A stretch of DNA of 7,243 nt from Planctomycetaceae bacterium (GCA_947474205.1 CANJIC010000101.1:1-7243), one strand, 5' to 3'; shown: positions 1-6,459, counted from the first letter of the stretch. Notes: generated by a model not told the origin, from the letters alone. Translations and numbers: made by a program.

Positions 1-21
1 CACTTCAACCACGGAAAAATA

Positions 22-1485
22 ATGAGCGCGACCATTGTTTGGTTTCAACTTGATTTGCGACTAGATGATCAACCCGCATTAGGTTTTGCCGTGGCCGCTG
101 GCAACGCCGTGATTCCGGTGTATTGCATAGACATTGCGCGCGAAGGCAAATGGGCGCCCGCTGGCGCAAGCAAGTGGTGGCTACACGAATCCCTTAAGTC
201 GCTTGACGCCTCACTGCGCGCCAAAGGTTCTCGCCTGATCTTGCGCAGTGGCGACACCGTGAAAGAGTTAATGGCCCTGGCCAAAGAAAGTGGCGCCACA
301 TCAATCGCTTTCAATCGCCGCTACGAGCCATGGGTGCGCGATCAAGAAGAAGCGTTGCAAACCGCGTCGCAGTCACGCGGAATTTCCCTGCATCGCTTTG
401 AATCTTCATTGTTGTTTAATCCTGATGTCATTCGCACAGGCAGCGGTTTGGCGTACAAAGTATTCACACCCTTCTGGAAAAATTGTCGCTCGCTTGCCGC
501 GCCGGATGCGCCGCGCGCCGCGCCATCAAAAATTACGCCGCCAACGCAATGGCCCAAGTCGCTTGAACTTTCCGATTTACAATTGCTACCCAACAAGCCG
601 TGGATCAAAGGTCTTGCCGACGCGTGGACGCCTGGCGAGGCTGGCGGCGCGGCCAACGTGCGCGCATTTTTAAAGCAAGCGGTTGGCGACTACAGCGTGG
701 GCCGCGATGTTCCAGGCGTTCGCGGCACAAGTTTGTTGAGCGCGCATTTGCACTTTGGTGAAATTTCCGTGCGCCGCGTGTGGCTTGCAACTCAAACGCG
801 CATGAACGATGAGACCAAAACATTTCGCGACAACGCCGACAAATTTCGCGCCGAGCTTGGTTGGCGCGACTTTGGCTACAACGTGCTGAGCAATTTTCCA
901 CGCACTGCCAATGAGCCACTGCGCGCGGAATTTAAGCAATTTCCTTGGCAAGACAACGCCGCGCATTTGCGCGCATGGCAGCGGGGCATGACTGGCTACC
1001 CATTGATCGACGCCGGCATGCGCCAGTTGTACACCACGGGTTGGATGCACAACCGCGTGCGCATGAATGTGAGTAGTTTCTTGGTGAAACATTTGCGCCA
1101 GCATTGGCTACGCGGCGCCGAATGGTTTTGGGAAACCTTGGTCGACGCCGACTTGGCCAGCAATTCCTTGGGCTGGCAGTGGAGCGCTGGTTGCGGCGCA
1201 GATGCCGCACCGTACTTCCGCATCTTCAATCCAATGTTGCAGGGCGAAAAGTTTGATCCACAAGGCGACTATGTGAAGCGCTGGATCCCGGAATTAAAAA
1301 ACCTCTCGCCCAAATTTATTCATCAACCGTGGAATGCTTCAAGCGAAGAATTGCAGATGGCGGGGGTTGAACTTGGAAAAAATTATCCGCGTCCCATTGT
1401 TGATCATGTCCAAGCGCGCAATGGCGCGTTGGCCGCGCTAAATATGTGCAACGCATCACGCGGCGCCGCGCTTGATGCGGAGTGA
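22..1485 (+). CDS. phr: Deoxyribodipyrimidine photolyase, class I type
   Basis: Light-driven FAD enzyme of the cytoplasm that splits cyclobutane pyrimidine dimers in DNA. The 487 residues are close to the family's usual 470-500. An N-terminal antenna (Rossmann-like) domain covers about residues 3-130 (start ATIVWFQLDLRLDD). A helical FAD/DNA-binding domain covers about 210-480, with RGTSLLSAHLHFGEIS, AELGWRDF, TGYPLIDAGMRQL, WMHNRVRMN and GWQWSAGCGADAAPYFRIFNP. By hand alignment to E. coli PhrB, the electron-transfer tryptophans W306/W359/W382 correspond to W309, W362 and W385. The dimer-contacting E274 and W277 correspond to E278 and W281, and N341 to N344. All are present, so it looks active. 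The second cofactor cannot be read from sequence, though Y101-E102 lie where E. coli has its folate-contacting YE. A weak GGA (13-15) sits 6 bases before the ATG. The upstream promoter lies outside the window. Its last 79 codons are repeated at 3043. A DNA-repair photolyase is far more likely than a cryptochrome, but activity is inferred. Confidence 0.96.
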   Translation: MSATIVWFQLDLRLDDQPALGFAVAAGNAVIPVYCIDIAREGKWAPAGASKWWLHESLKSLDASLRAKGSRLILRSGDTVKELMALAKESGATSIAFNRRYEPWVRDQEEALQTASQSRGISLHRFESSLLFNPDVIRTGSGLAYKVFTPFWKNCRSLAAPDAPRAAPSKITPPTQWPKSLELSDLQLLPNKPWIKGLADAWTPGEAGGAANVRAFLKQAVGDYSVGRDVPGVRGTSLLSAHLHFGEISVRRVWLATQTRMNDETKTFRDNADKFRAELGWRDFGYNVLSNFPRTANEPLRAEFKQFPWQDNAAHLRAWQRGMTGYPLIDAGMRQLYTTGWMHNRVRMNVSSFLVKHLRQHWLRGAEWFWETLVDADLASNSLGWQWSAGCGADAAPYFRIFNPMLQGEKFDPQGDYVKRWIPELKNLSPKFIHQPWNASSEELQMAGVELGKNYPRPIVDHVQARNGALAALNMCNASRGAALDAE

Positions 1486-1524
1486 TCCAGCGTGCTCATA
1501 TTGCGCTATTAATATTTTCAATGC
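1246..1524 (+). repeat. Direct repeat copy A: photolyase 3' end plus 39 bp
   Basis: This segment starts at codon 409 of the photolyase (GAAAAGTTTGATCC), runs through the stop and continues 39 bp beyond. It aligns without any gap to 3043-3321 at an offset of 1797. I count 17 mismatches in the 240 coding bases (92.9% identity) and 7 in the 39 non-coding bases (82%). To the left of 1246 the two copies share nothing obvious. To the right of 1524 similarity fades. This copy is part of the intact gene. Confidence 0.95.
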
Positions 1525-1550
1525 ATCAGCGCGCTGTGAGGCTTATTATC
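1518..1550 (-). pseudogene. Relic of the 3' end of the MFS transporter gene
   Basis: Read on the minus strand, this stretch encodes DNKPHSALMH followed by TGA. The MFS gene at the right end of the window finishes DDQPHSALLH followed by TAA. Seven of ten residues agree, and two of the nucleotide differences are silent. At DNA level 1510-1550 matches 6757-6797 at 33 of 41 bases, in the same orientation. Similarity stops at about 1550: further into the gene, the residues needed (PQR, WWRWLR) are absent. The relic's stop lies 32 bp from the photolyase stop, which suggests the two genes once met tail to tail here. The piece is short, so shared ancestry is an inference, but the preserved reading frame and stop make chance unlikely. 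Confidence 0.7.
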
Positions 1551-1753
1551 GCACCAAGAACAAGTACGATAGTGGGGTGCAAGCGAAAACTGCTCCATAG
1601 CAATGACGGCCATTTCCAATGGCCCCTATGGCGCTAGGCATACAACTTGCAGCAGCACACACTTGCAGGTATCGCACGGAGCCACCGCTAGACATTGGAT
1701 TTGTCTGGCGCGTGCCCGCGATACTTGATAAGCGAATTCACATCAATCAGCGC
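1551..1753. other. Intergenic stretch without a recognisable gene
   Basis: About 200 bases lie between the MFS relic and the promoter of the secreted-protein gene. A frame open from 1619 to 1915 overlaps the signal peptide of the next gene in another frame and has no family-like features, so I do not call it. The only structure seen is the hairpin at 1608-1624. This may be the left flank of the DNA that was inserted after the photolyase. Confidence 0.5.
1608..1624. repeat. Inverted repeat, 7-bp stem with 3-base loop
   Basis: GGCCATT-TCC-AATGGCC is a perfect 7-bp stem with a 3-base loop, 122 bases after the photolyase stop. No T-run follows on either strand, so an intrinsic terminator is only a weak possibility. 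It could equally be chance or the remnant of an inserted element's end. Confidence 0.35.
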
Positions 1754-1782
1754 TTGCGTAGGCAGAGTTCGCTGATTAGAAT
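1754..1782 (+). promoter_or_regulatory. Candidate sigma-70-like promoter for the secreted protein
   Basis: TTGCGT (1754-1759, 3 of 6 to TTGACA) and TAGAAT (1777-1782, 5 of 6 to TATAAT) are separated by 17 bases. They would give a start near 1789 and a leader of roughly 44 bases before the ATG at 1833. The -35 match is weak. Promoter consensus in the likely host phylum is not firmly comparable to E. coli, so this is a candidate only. Confidence 0.4.
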
Positions 1783-1819
1783 ATTTATGGTTTTGCTTGT
1801 TCTGAATTCAAATTTTTCC

Positions 1820-1823
1820 GGAG
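1820..1823 (+). promoter_or_regulatory. Ribosome binding site that decides the start at 1833
   Basis: GGAG lies 9 bases before the ATG at 1833. The next in-frame ATG (1842) would leave 18 bases to it, so 1833 is preferred. Either start leaves an intact signal peptide. Confidence 0.6.
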
Positions 1824-1832
1824 ATCTTAATC

Positions 1833-2585
1833 ATGCTTCGAATGGCTCATTTGGCAATCTTATTTTGCATGTCATTGGTGGTGTTCGCTGGTCCAGTCGC
1901 TCTAGCCGGAAGTAACTCACCGACCGGGACCTGGGAAACTTCCATCACCGGCAAAGTCAATGGTGATAGTTTGACTGGGACCGCTTATATCGAGTTCCTC
2001 GAAGACGGCAGCTGCTCGGGCTACGCCGTAGTCAAGCAGTCAGACTATGATTTGAGTTTTTCAGGTTCTTGGACCGTGGTTAACAAGAAGCTGCTCGGAT
2101 CACTGGAAGTGAATATTTCATCTTCCTACTCTATGGTGTTCGATATTTCGGGCTCCGCGTCAGCAGGCCGTTCCCTTTCGATCAAAGCATTGGGAGCTGC
2201 TTCGAATCAGTTCAAACTCTCCGGAAAGCCAATAGTGGCAATGCTGGATGTGTCAGGTAATTACCAAGGGCTTATCAAAACGCGTGGCTTGACTGGTCTG
2301 TTAACAGTTGATTTGGGGGCGCCGGATCCGGAAATGCCTGGTTTCTACACCATCAGCGGCGATATTTTCTTCAACGCATCGGGAACAGATTTGATTTCTG
2401 GATTTGCACTAGTAAAGGCAGACGGCAATTTCATTGCGGTCATTTTGAACGATAGCACTGGATATTCAGCCAGTATTTGGGGCAAGATCAATACTCGGGG
2501 CACGATCAGTGCATCAGGCCTCGATCTCAGCAATGGTTCAAAGATTCAAGTGAAGTTCTTTGATACTCCATTCTTTAATAGTTGA
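1833..2585 (+). CDS. Secreted beta-rich protein of unknown function
   Basis: I do not recognise this 250-residue protein. It has a clear signal peptide: a hydrophobic core at about residues 5-20 (LAILFCMSLVVFAG) and a likely cut after ALA at residue 25. The single remaining cysteine is C61. The mature part is rich in Gly, Ser, Thr and alternating hydrophobic residues, as in beta-sandwich or beta-barrel proteins, and has no membrane helix. Two halves, about 30-132 and 138-245, show a faint shared pattern: G-[TN]-[WY] near the start, then LTG, then a YS...G...R.[LT]IS/SIKA-like stretch. An old internal duplication is possible but unproven. No catalytic motif is visible. It probably acts in the periplasm or outside the cell. 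The gene stands alone with its own promoter and ribosome site, and lies between the two copies of the photolyase tail, so it is likely a later arrival. Confidence 0.8.
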   Translation: MLRMAHLAILFCMSLVVFAGPVALAGSNSPTGTWETSITGKVNGDSLTGTAYIEFLEDGSCSGYAVVKQSDYDLSFSGSWTVVNKKLLGSLEVNISSSYSMVFDISGSASAGRSLSIKALGAASNQFKLSGKPIVAMLDVSGNYQGLIKTRGLTGLLTVDLGAPDPEMPGFYTISGDIFFNASGTDLISGFALVKADGNFIAVILNDSTGYSASIWGKINTRGTISASGLDLSNGSKIQVKFFDTPFFNS

Positions 2586-2621
2586 GCGAAGATTCGTTGG
2601 GTAAGGCCTGAATCACTTCGC
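2586..2621 (+). terminator. Possible terminator hairpin after the secreted protein
   Basis: GCGAAG-ATTC (2586-2595) can pair with GAAT-CA-CTTCGC (2610-2621), giving ten base pairs with a two-base bulge and a 14-base loop. It starts right after the stop codon. No T-run follows, so termination is uncertain. Confidence 0.35.
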
Positions 2622-3042
2622 GCTACATCTCTGGTACGACTCGGTTTCCGTCCACGTGACTGGACTGTTTCTTCGCATTGTCGCGCTGCTTGTCTTTCAG
2701 CGCATGACAAACACAATGCCGGATGCCATAGGAAATCTGTGCAGCATGAATAACAGAAGGCCAACTTCTCGAACGACTTACTGAATTGCGCTGAATATTT
2801 AAGTCTCGGCTGCCATGGCTTCAGAAAGAAGCTTAAATACGAACTCATTTTGACATCGCCAACTTTGCTCGGGGGGCGGATCATCTTTTTTCCCAGAGCA
2901 ACCAGTCCCCGTGCGAACAACACGAAGGTAGTGATCGCTGCCAGTTTGTGAATATGACGTTGTTCATTTGGTCTCGGCAAGGACGCAGGCCATCAGTTTG
3001 GTCACTGCGCTTGAGGTGATATTGGAAATAACTGAGATGCGT
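2622..3042. other. Gene-poor, probably degenerate stretch
   Basis: About 420 bases with no gene I can support. On the minus strand a frame is open from 2980 to 2546 and contains a hydrophobic patch (AAITTFVLFARGLVAL, near 2950-2900) followed by a basic stretch. It has no ribosome site, no family resemblance I recognise, and a Cys/Arg/Ser-rich remainder typical of non-coding translation. A decayed mobile-element gene is possible but cannot be shown by eye. The segment ends abruptly at 3043, where the photolyase fragment begins. Confidence 0.5.
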
Positions 3043-3282
3043 GAAAAGTTTGATCCGCAAGGCGACTATGTAAAGCGCTGGATCCGGGAGTTGAAAAACC
3101 TTTCGCCTAAATTTATTCATCAACCGTGGAACGCTTCAAGCGAAGAATTGCAGATGGCGGGGGTTGAACTTGGAAAAAATTATCCGCTTCCAATTGTTGA
3201 TCATGTCCAAGCGCGCAACGGCGCATTGGCCGCGCTGAAAATGTGCAACGCATTACGCGGCGCTGCGCTTGATGCGGATTGA
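3043..3282 (+). pseudogene. Photolyase C-terminal fragment (79 codons plus stop)
   Basis: It encodes the last 79 residues of a photolyase, from EKFDPQGDYVKRW to the stop, with five substitutions against the complete copy: P423R, R457L, N474K, S479L and E487D. It lacks the antenna domain, nearly all of the FAD site and the tryptophan triad, so it cannot work as an enzyme. The frame stays open upstream to a TTG at 2968, but the 25 residues added there are unrelated, and no ribosome site supports them. The absence of any frameshift or stop and the excess of silent changes (12 of 17) indicate that the sequence was under selection until recently. Confidence 0.9.
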
Positions 3283-3321
3283 TCCTGCGTGCTCGTTTCG
3301 CACAATGAATATTTTCAATGC
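3043..3321 (+). repeat. Direct repeat copy B: photolyase 3' end plus 39 bp
   Basis: Partner of 1246-1524, colinear with no insertion or deletion. The left edge is sharp: GTGAAAAG here against GGCGAAAAG in copy A, with unrelated sequence before. The right side passes the stop at 3280-3282 and continues to ATATTTTCAATGC. The two copies flank 1.5 kb that holds the secreted-protein gene. Confidence 0.95.
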
Positions 3322-3332
3322 GCCACCGCGCC
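3315..3332 (-). pseudogene. Shorter relic of the MFS 3' end
   Basis: On the minus strand this reads GAVAH then TGA, against SALMH-TGA in the first relic and SALLH-TAA in the real MFS gene. It occupies exactly the same offset from the photolyase stop as in copy A. Upstream in the minus frame the next codon is TAA and similarity is lost, 19 bases before the SOUL gene starts. On its own this would not be convincing. It gains weight from the matching position in the repeat. Confidence 0.45.
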
Positions 3333-3351
3333 TTAGCATGTACGCACTCCC

Positions 3352-4020
3352 ATGAATACACCAACAACTCCCTCAATTCCCAAGCGCGCCCGACTGCGTC
3401 CTCGCACAATCATTGGCATCTTGATCGCCGCTGGTAGCGCGGTGACCGTCATTGGTTGCGTGCGCCAATCAGGCAAGGTTGTATATTTTCACGAGGCAGA
3501 ATTGCCGCAGGGATGGCCGCTCTTGACTGAAGTTGGCGTGGTCGAAGTGAAGGAATATCCCCAGTACCGCGAGGCAGTCGTGACCAAGAATGATGGCGCG
3601 GGCAGCGACGAAAAGATGGGATCGATGTTCGGCACGCTGTTCAGTCACATCTCGAAAAACGACATTCCAATGACATCTCCAGTTGAGATGGAATATTCAC
3701 AACAGGATTCGCGTGCGATGACTTCGATGGCGTTTCTCTATCGCACAAGCGAAACGGGAACTTTGGGAAATGACGGCCAAGTCGTGGTGCGCGAGATCGC
3801 GCCGCGCACATATGCGAGTGTTGGTGTTCGCGGCAGTTATAACGACAAGAACTTCGAGAACGGATTGGCAACCGTCAATGCTTGGATCGCCGCGAATCCG
3901 CAGTGGCGCGCTGATGGCACGCCGCGATTCTTTGGTTACAACAGTCCGTTCATTCTTTGGTTTTGGAAGTACGGCGAAGTGCAAGTGCCAGTCGTTGCGA
4001 GCGCGAAGACTTCATTGTGA
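3352..4020 (+). CDS. SOUL-family haem-binding protein, probable lipoprotein
   Basis: Members of the SOUL/HEBP family bind haem or other tetrapyrroles, though the physiological role in bacteria is poorly defined. The 222 residues carry the family hallmarks: EVKEYPQYREAVV at about 66-78, the MFGTLFSHISKNDIPMTSPVEM block at about 92-113, AFLYR at about 127-131, and the C-terminal FFGYNSPFILWFWKYGEVQVPV segment. The N-terminus has a basic stretch (KRARLRPR, 11-18), a hydrophobic core (19-34) and a lipobox-like V-I-G-C36. A membrane-anchored lipoprotein exposed outside the cytoplasm is therefore likely, and a single N-terminal membrane helix is the alternative. No Shine-Dalgarno sequence precedes the ATG, but the N-terminal signal supports this start. 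The gene begins 69 bases after the stop of the photolyase fragment and converges with the glycosidase gene. Its base use resembles the photolyase more than the glycosidase. Its function next to a photolyase gene is suggestive only. Confidence 0.9.
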   Translation: MNTPTTPSIPKRARLRPRTIIGILIAAGSAVTVIGCVRQSGKVVYFHEAELPQGWPLLTEVGVVEVKEYPQYREAVVTKNDGAGSDEKMGSMFGTLFSHISKNDIPMTSPVEMEYSQQDSRAMTSMAFLYRTSETGTLGNDGQVVVREIAPRTYASVGVRGSYNDKNFENGLATVNAWIAANPQWRADGTPRFFGYNSPFILWFWKYGEVQVPVVASAKTSL

Positions 4021-4108
4021 ATGGAAATCACGTTGAAGGTGTTCACCTGCAATAGTTGTTGGCGGCGGCGATGCTATGACATGCAACATGCAGTGAGCCC
4101 TGAACACG

Positions 4109-4139
4109 ACAGCGCCCTGGCCAATAGCCAGGGCGCTGT
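4109..4139. terminator. Strong hairpin between convergent genes, likely bidirectional terminator
   Basis: ACAGCGCCCTGGC (4109-4121) pairs perfectly with GCCAGGGCGCTGT (4127-4139) around the loop CAATA: 13 bp, mostly G-C. It sits 88 bases after the SOUL stop and 52 bases beyond the glycosidase stop on the other strand, the expected place for a shared terminator. No T-run follows on either strand, so it may need a factor or act as an RNA 3'-end stabiliser. Confidence 0.65.
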
Positions 4140-4160
4140 GAAAGTGCATGCAAATTCATT

Positions 4161-4175
4161 GGAGCCAACGGCTCC
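4161..4175 (-). repeat. Small hairpin just past the glycosidase stop
   Basis: GGAGCC-AAC-GGCTCC forms a 6-bp stem with a 3-base loop, 16 bases past the minus-strand stop. With the larger hairpin next to it, it may help end transcription of the glycosidase gene. No T-run is present. Confidence 0.4.
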
Positions 4176-4191
4176 GCTGACATCAGACTGG

Positions 4192-6450
4192 TCAGTAGCC
4201 AAAGTGGAGGAGCACCAAGCCCAGATCGGTATTGTCCAGTACGCCGTCTTTATTTAGATCCTCTGGACCAGGTTCCGATGCGGGGGGGTACACGCCGAAT
4301 GCAAGGAGCATTTGGCTCAAGTCTGTGCTGTCGGTATCGAAGTCATTGCCCAAGTCACTATCTATGGTAAACGGAGTAGGAGGAGGAGGAGCAAGAGTTC
4401 CAAGATATGTAATTGTGACCGTTCCTCCGAATCCGTTGGTGGGGTCTCGGTTTCGTCCAACCTGACAGTGTCTCTCGCCTGGCACCACGAACGGTATCAT
4501 CGCACCACAAGTACCATTCGCTGATCTATTTGTTGGCGGTGTCAATATACAGTCGTTACAGTTGTACGGGAATACACCGCTCAAATTCTGGTTATCATCC
4601 TTGGAATTGGCAATATCAACCCACGAGTTGTGAATCTGCCTGACGTTCAGATCACTGCTAGGTAAGTCTCCATTGTACCAATTTTTTCCACTTCCAGGGT
4701 CATAGTCCATTTGTATCGTTGTATTGGCGCCGTTTACACAGCTAATGTCGGCGCCTTCTGGCATTTGGGGGGTGCTAATTGGGATATTCAGGGTGAGTTC
4801 AGCTGCGGTTACGCCATTAGGGATATCGTCACCAGGCTCGCCAGCTGTGTCGCTCGCACAGCCTTGGTTCATATTGAGCCCGCATGGACACTGATGCTCG
4901 CGCACGAAACTGATCAATATCCCATTAAGCAATCCGCCAGGTTTTGTCGATGCGATAGTTACAGTTTCGTTAAAGGGCAGATTAAAAAACCCCGCTTCCT
5001 TAGGGTCTAAAGGCGTTTGAATATAAATAACAGAACCATCGCTGCGTTTTACCGTCAATTCATGGACATCATAAACACAATCTTCAGGTGGCCAAATATT
5101 AACAGCAGGAGGTAGCTGCACCTTTATCCAGACTTCAACAGCAGTGCTTGCATTATTTTGATTTGTAACTTGAACAACGGTGTTAGGGTTAGCAGTGGCA
5201 CTAACTGTGTAGGCCTGTTGCATGCTGGTGAAGGAGGGTTTTGCTGTCCAACTATCTATCGGATATGTAGCGCCACTGGTTGTTGTCCCGGTTCCTAACC
5301 CAGCATTCACATTGATCTTCCAGACTCCATACGTCGCCTCCGTTCCCTTTTTGTATAACTCGTTGACCGTCGAGAATACCGCCCCACCTAGAAACAGCCC
5401 ACCTTCATTTGCAATCTTGAGCGTCGCGGCAAGCTGATCTTTGTACCAATCGCCTTGCTGAGTTTCGTTCTGCACAAGGGACGGGGGTACAGGGTCGATA
5501 GCCCTACCCATCTCAAACAGACAGAATTTCACGTCGTGGACGGCCGCCGGGAAACTTGTCTCTGCCCATGGACCCAGATCGGAACCGGGATTGAAGGTGT
5601 TGACTGAGGCGATGAAGCGGTTAGTAAAGACAGTGCTGAGGCCCGCAATATTAAAGGCGTCTTTCAGCATCAAGACTGCACCCGCGCCTTCAACGGCGGT
5701 GGTCGAGCCGTTAGCTCTGTAACTGACGGGAGAGGTGAAGGCGATCCGCTCGATTGCCGGGATACTCGCCCTATCCTCTGCTGCAATAATGGCTTGTGCA
5801 GTCTGCACGATGCCCTGCGCGGTCTGCGGTACGTTGTCCTCGTTGAACTCATTACCCAGACTCCACATTACCACTGCGGGATGGCGCTTTCCGTTGGGGT
5901 AGACCTCTCTGACGAAGTTGTCGAACCAGACTGTGCCATTCTGCACGTAAAGGGGGCTATTATTTTGTACTTGCAGCACATACCAATTGGAGATAGGAAC
6001 GGCTACAGAGATAGACTTAGTATGGCAGTAGTCGAGGAAATTAGCGTGATTGCGGTTCATTGGGATGCCCGGCTGGTTCCAGTCGTAGAAATGCAGGAAG
6101 TTGACTCCCGCCGAGGCGAGGTTCCCAATATCGTCCCGCCCATTATTCGGTCCCCATAACTGTTGAAAGTCATCATTGGTGAAGTCGCTGTCGGAGTAAA
6201 TACCAGTTCCGGTCCCATCGTAGTCATTGGGAACCGGTTTATAGATGATGCCTTTCAAAGGGCGTAGATCAACGACACGTTGAATTGCACTGTTTGCAGG
6301 GTCGCCTAGCCGAGCGTGATGGATAGACATTTCTGTGGGGATTTGAAGCCCGACGCCACCATTACCGCCATTGGCCGCAGGGACCGTTACTGCCACCCAA
6401 CCAAGCATTGATGCCAACACGATAAATGTAATAAAACATTTTGCTTTCAT
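4192..6450 (-). CDS. Secreted clan GH-A glycoside hydrolase-like protein with dockerin-like C-terminus
   Basis: A 752-residue exported protein, probably a polysaccharide hydrolase or transglycosylase. The signal peptide is at 1-26 (hydrophobic core FITFIVLASMLGWVAV, cut near VPAA). A TIM-barrel-like domain at about 65-410 has KGIIYKPVPNDY, FLHFYDWNQPGIP and VAVPISNWYV. Its HPAVVMWSLGNE supplies the usual Asn-Glu acid/base pair (N200, E201). CLFEMG supplies a candidate nucleophile, E313, on the expected late strand, and GGAVFSTVNEL looks like the last barrel strand. This resembles GH2/GH5/GH72-type barrels, but I cannot fix the family or substrate. A beta-rich part follows (about 415-515), then a module with eight cysteines (521, 523, 531, 571, 631, 634, 648, 662), likely disulfide-bonded and unrecognised. 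A Pro linker (688-693) leads to two Asp-rich calcium-loop repeats at 699-719 (degenerate) and 731-751 (D731, N733, D735, D739, D742). AGGAG lies 9 bases before the ATG. The gene is single and has the AT-rich region upstream. Confidence 0.85.
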   Translation of the reverse strand: MKAKCFITFIVLASMLGWVAVTVPAANGGNGGVGLQIPTEMSIHHARLGDPANSAIQRVVDLRPLKGIIYKPVPNDYDGTGTGIYSDSDFTNDDFQQLWGPNNGRDDIGNLASAGVNFLHFYDWNQPGIPMNRNHANFLDYCHTKSISVAVPISNWYVLQVQNNSPLYVQNGTVWFDNFVREVYPNGKRHPAVVMWSLGNEFNEDNVPQTAQGIVQTAQAIIAAEDRASIPAIERIAFTSPVSYRANGSTTAVEGAGAVLMLKDAFNIAGLSTVFTNRFIASVNTFNPGSDLGPWAETSFPAAVHDVKFCLFEMGRAIDPVPPSLVQNETQQGDWYKDQLAATLKIANEGGLFLGGAVFSTVNELYKKGTEATYGVWKINVNAGLGTGTTTSGATYPIDSWTAKPSFTSMQQAYTVSATANPNTVVQVTNQNNASTAVEVWIKVQLPPAVNIWPPEDCVYDVHELTVKRSDGSVIYIQTPLDPKEAGFFNLPFNETVTIASTKPGGLLNGILISFVREHQCPCGLNMNQGCASDTAGEPGDDIPNGVTAAELTLNIPISTPQMPEGADISCVNGANTTIQMDYDPGSGKNWYNGDLPSSDLNVRQIHNSWVDIANSKDDNQNLSGVFPYNCNDCILTPPTNRSANGTCGAMIPFVVPGERHCQVGRNRDPTNGFGGTVTITYLGTLAPPPPTPFTIDSDLGNDFDTDSTDLSQMLLAFGVYPPASEPGPEDLNKDGVLDNTDLGLVLLHFGY

Positions 6451-6459
6451 AATCTGTAT

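Noticed and set aside
670..1104. Long open frames antisense to the photolyase gene
   Set aside because: They are shadows of the GC-rich codon pattern of the photolyase and have no signals of their own.
1619..1915. Open frame of 98 codons before the secreted protein
   Set aside because: It overlaps the well-supported start and signal peptide of the next gene in another frame and has no ribosome site. Its residue pattern is not protein-like.
2546..2980. Minus-strand open frame of 144 codons with a hydrophobic patch
   Set aside because: It overlaps the 3' end of the secreted-protein gene and has no ribosome site. Its composition is rich in Cys, Ser and Arg like non-coding translation, and I recognise no family in it.
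2968..3282. A 104-codon open frame that includes the photolyase tail, as a small new gene
   Set aside because: It begins at TTG with no ribosome site. The first 25 residues are unrelated to any domain, and the rest is plainly a truncated photolyase. It is better described as a fragment.
3338..3355. Five-codon frame ATG...TGA overlapping the SOUL start, as a leader peptide
   Set aside because: It is too short to judge, has no ribosome site, and such overlaps arise readily by chance.
4753..4890. Thaumatin-like fold for the Cys-rich module of the glycosidase
   Set aside because: The cysteine count is suggestive, but the characteristic thaumatin motifs are not visible, so no family is named.
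5794..6159. A 121-codon plus-strand frame inside the glycosidase
   Set aside because: It lies wholly antisense to conserved barrel sequence, including the Asn-Glu motif, and has no ribosome site.
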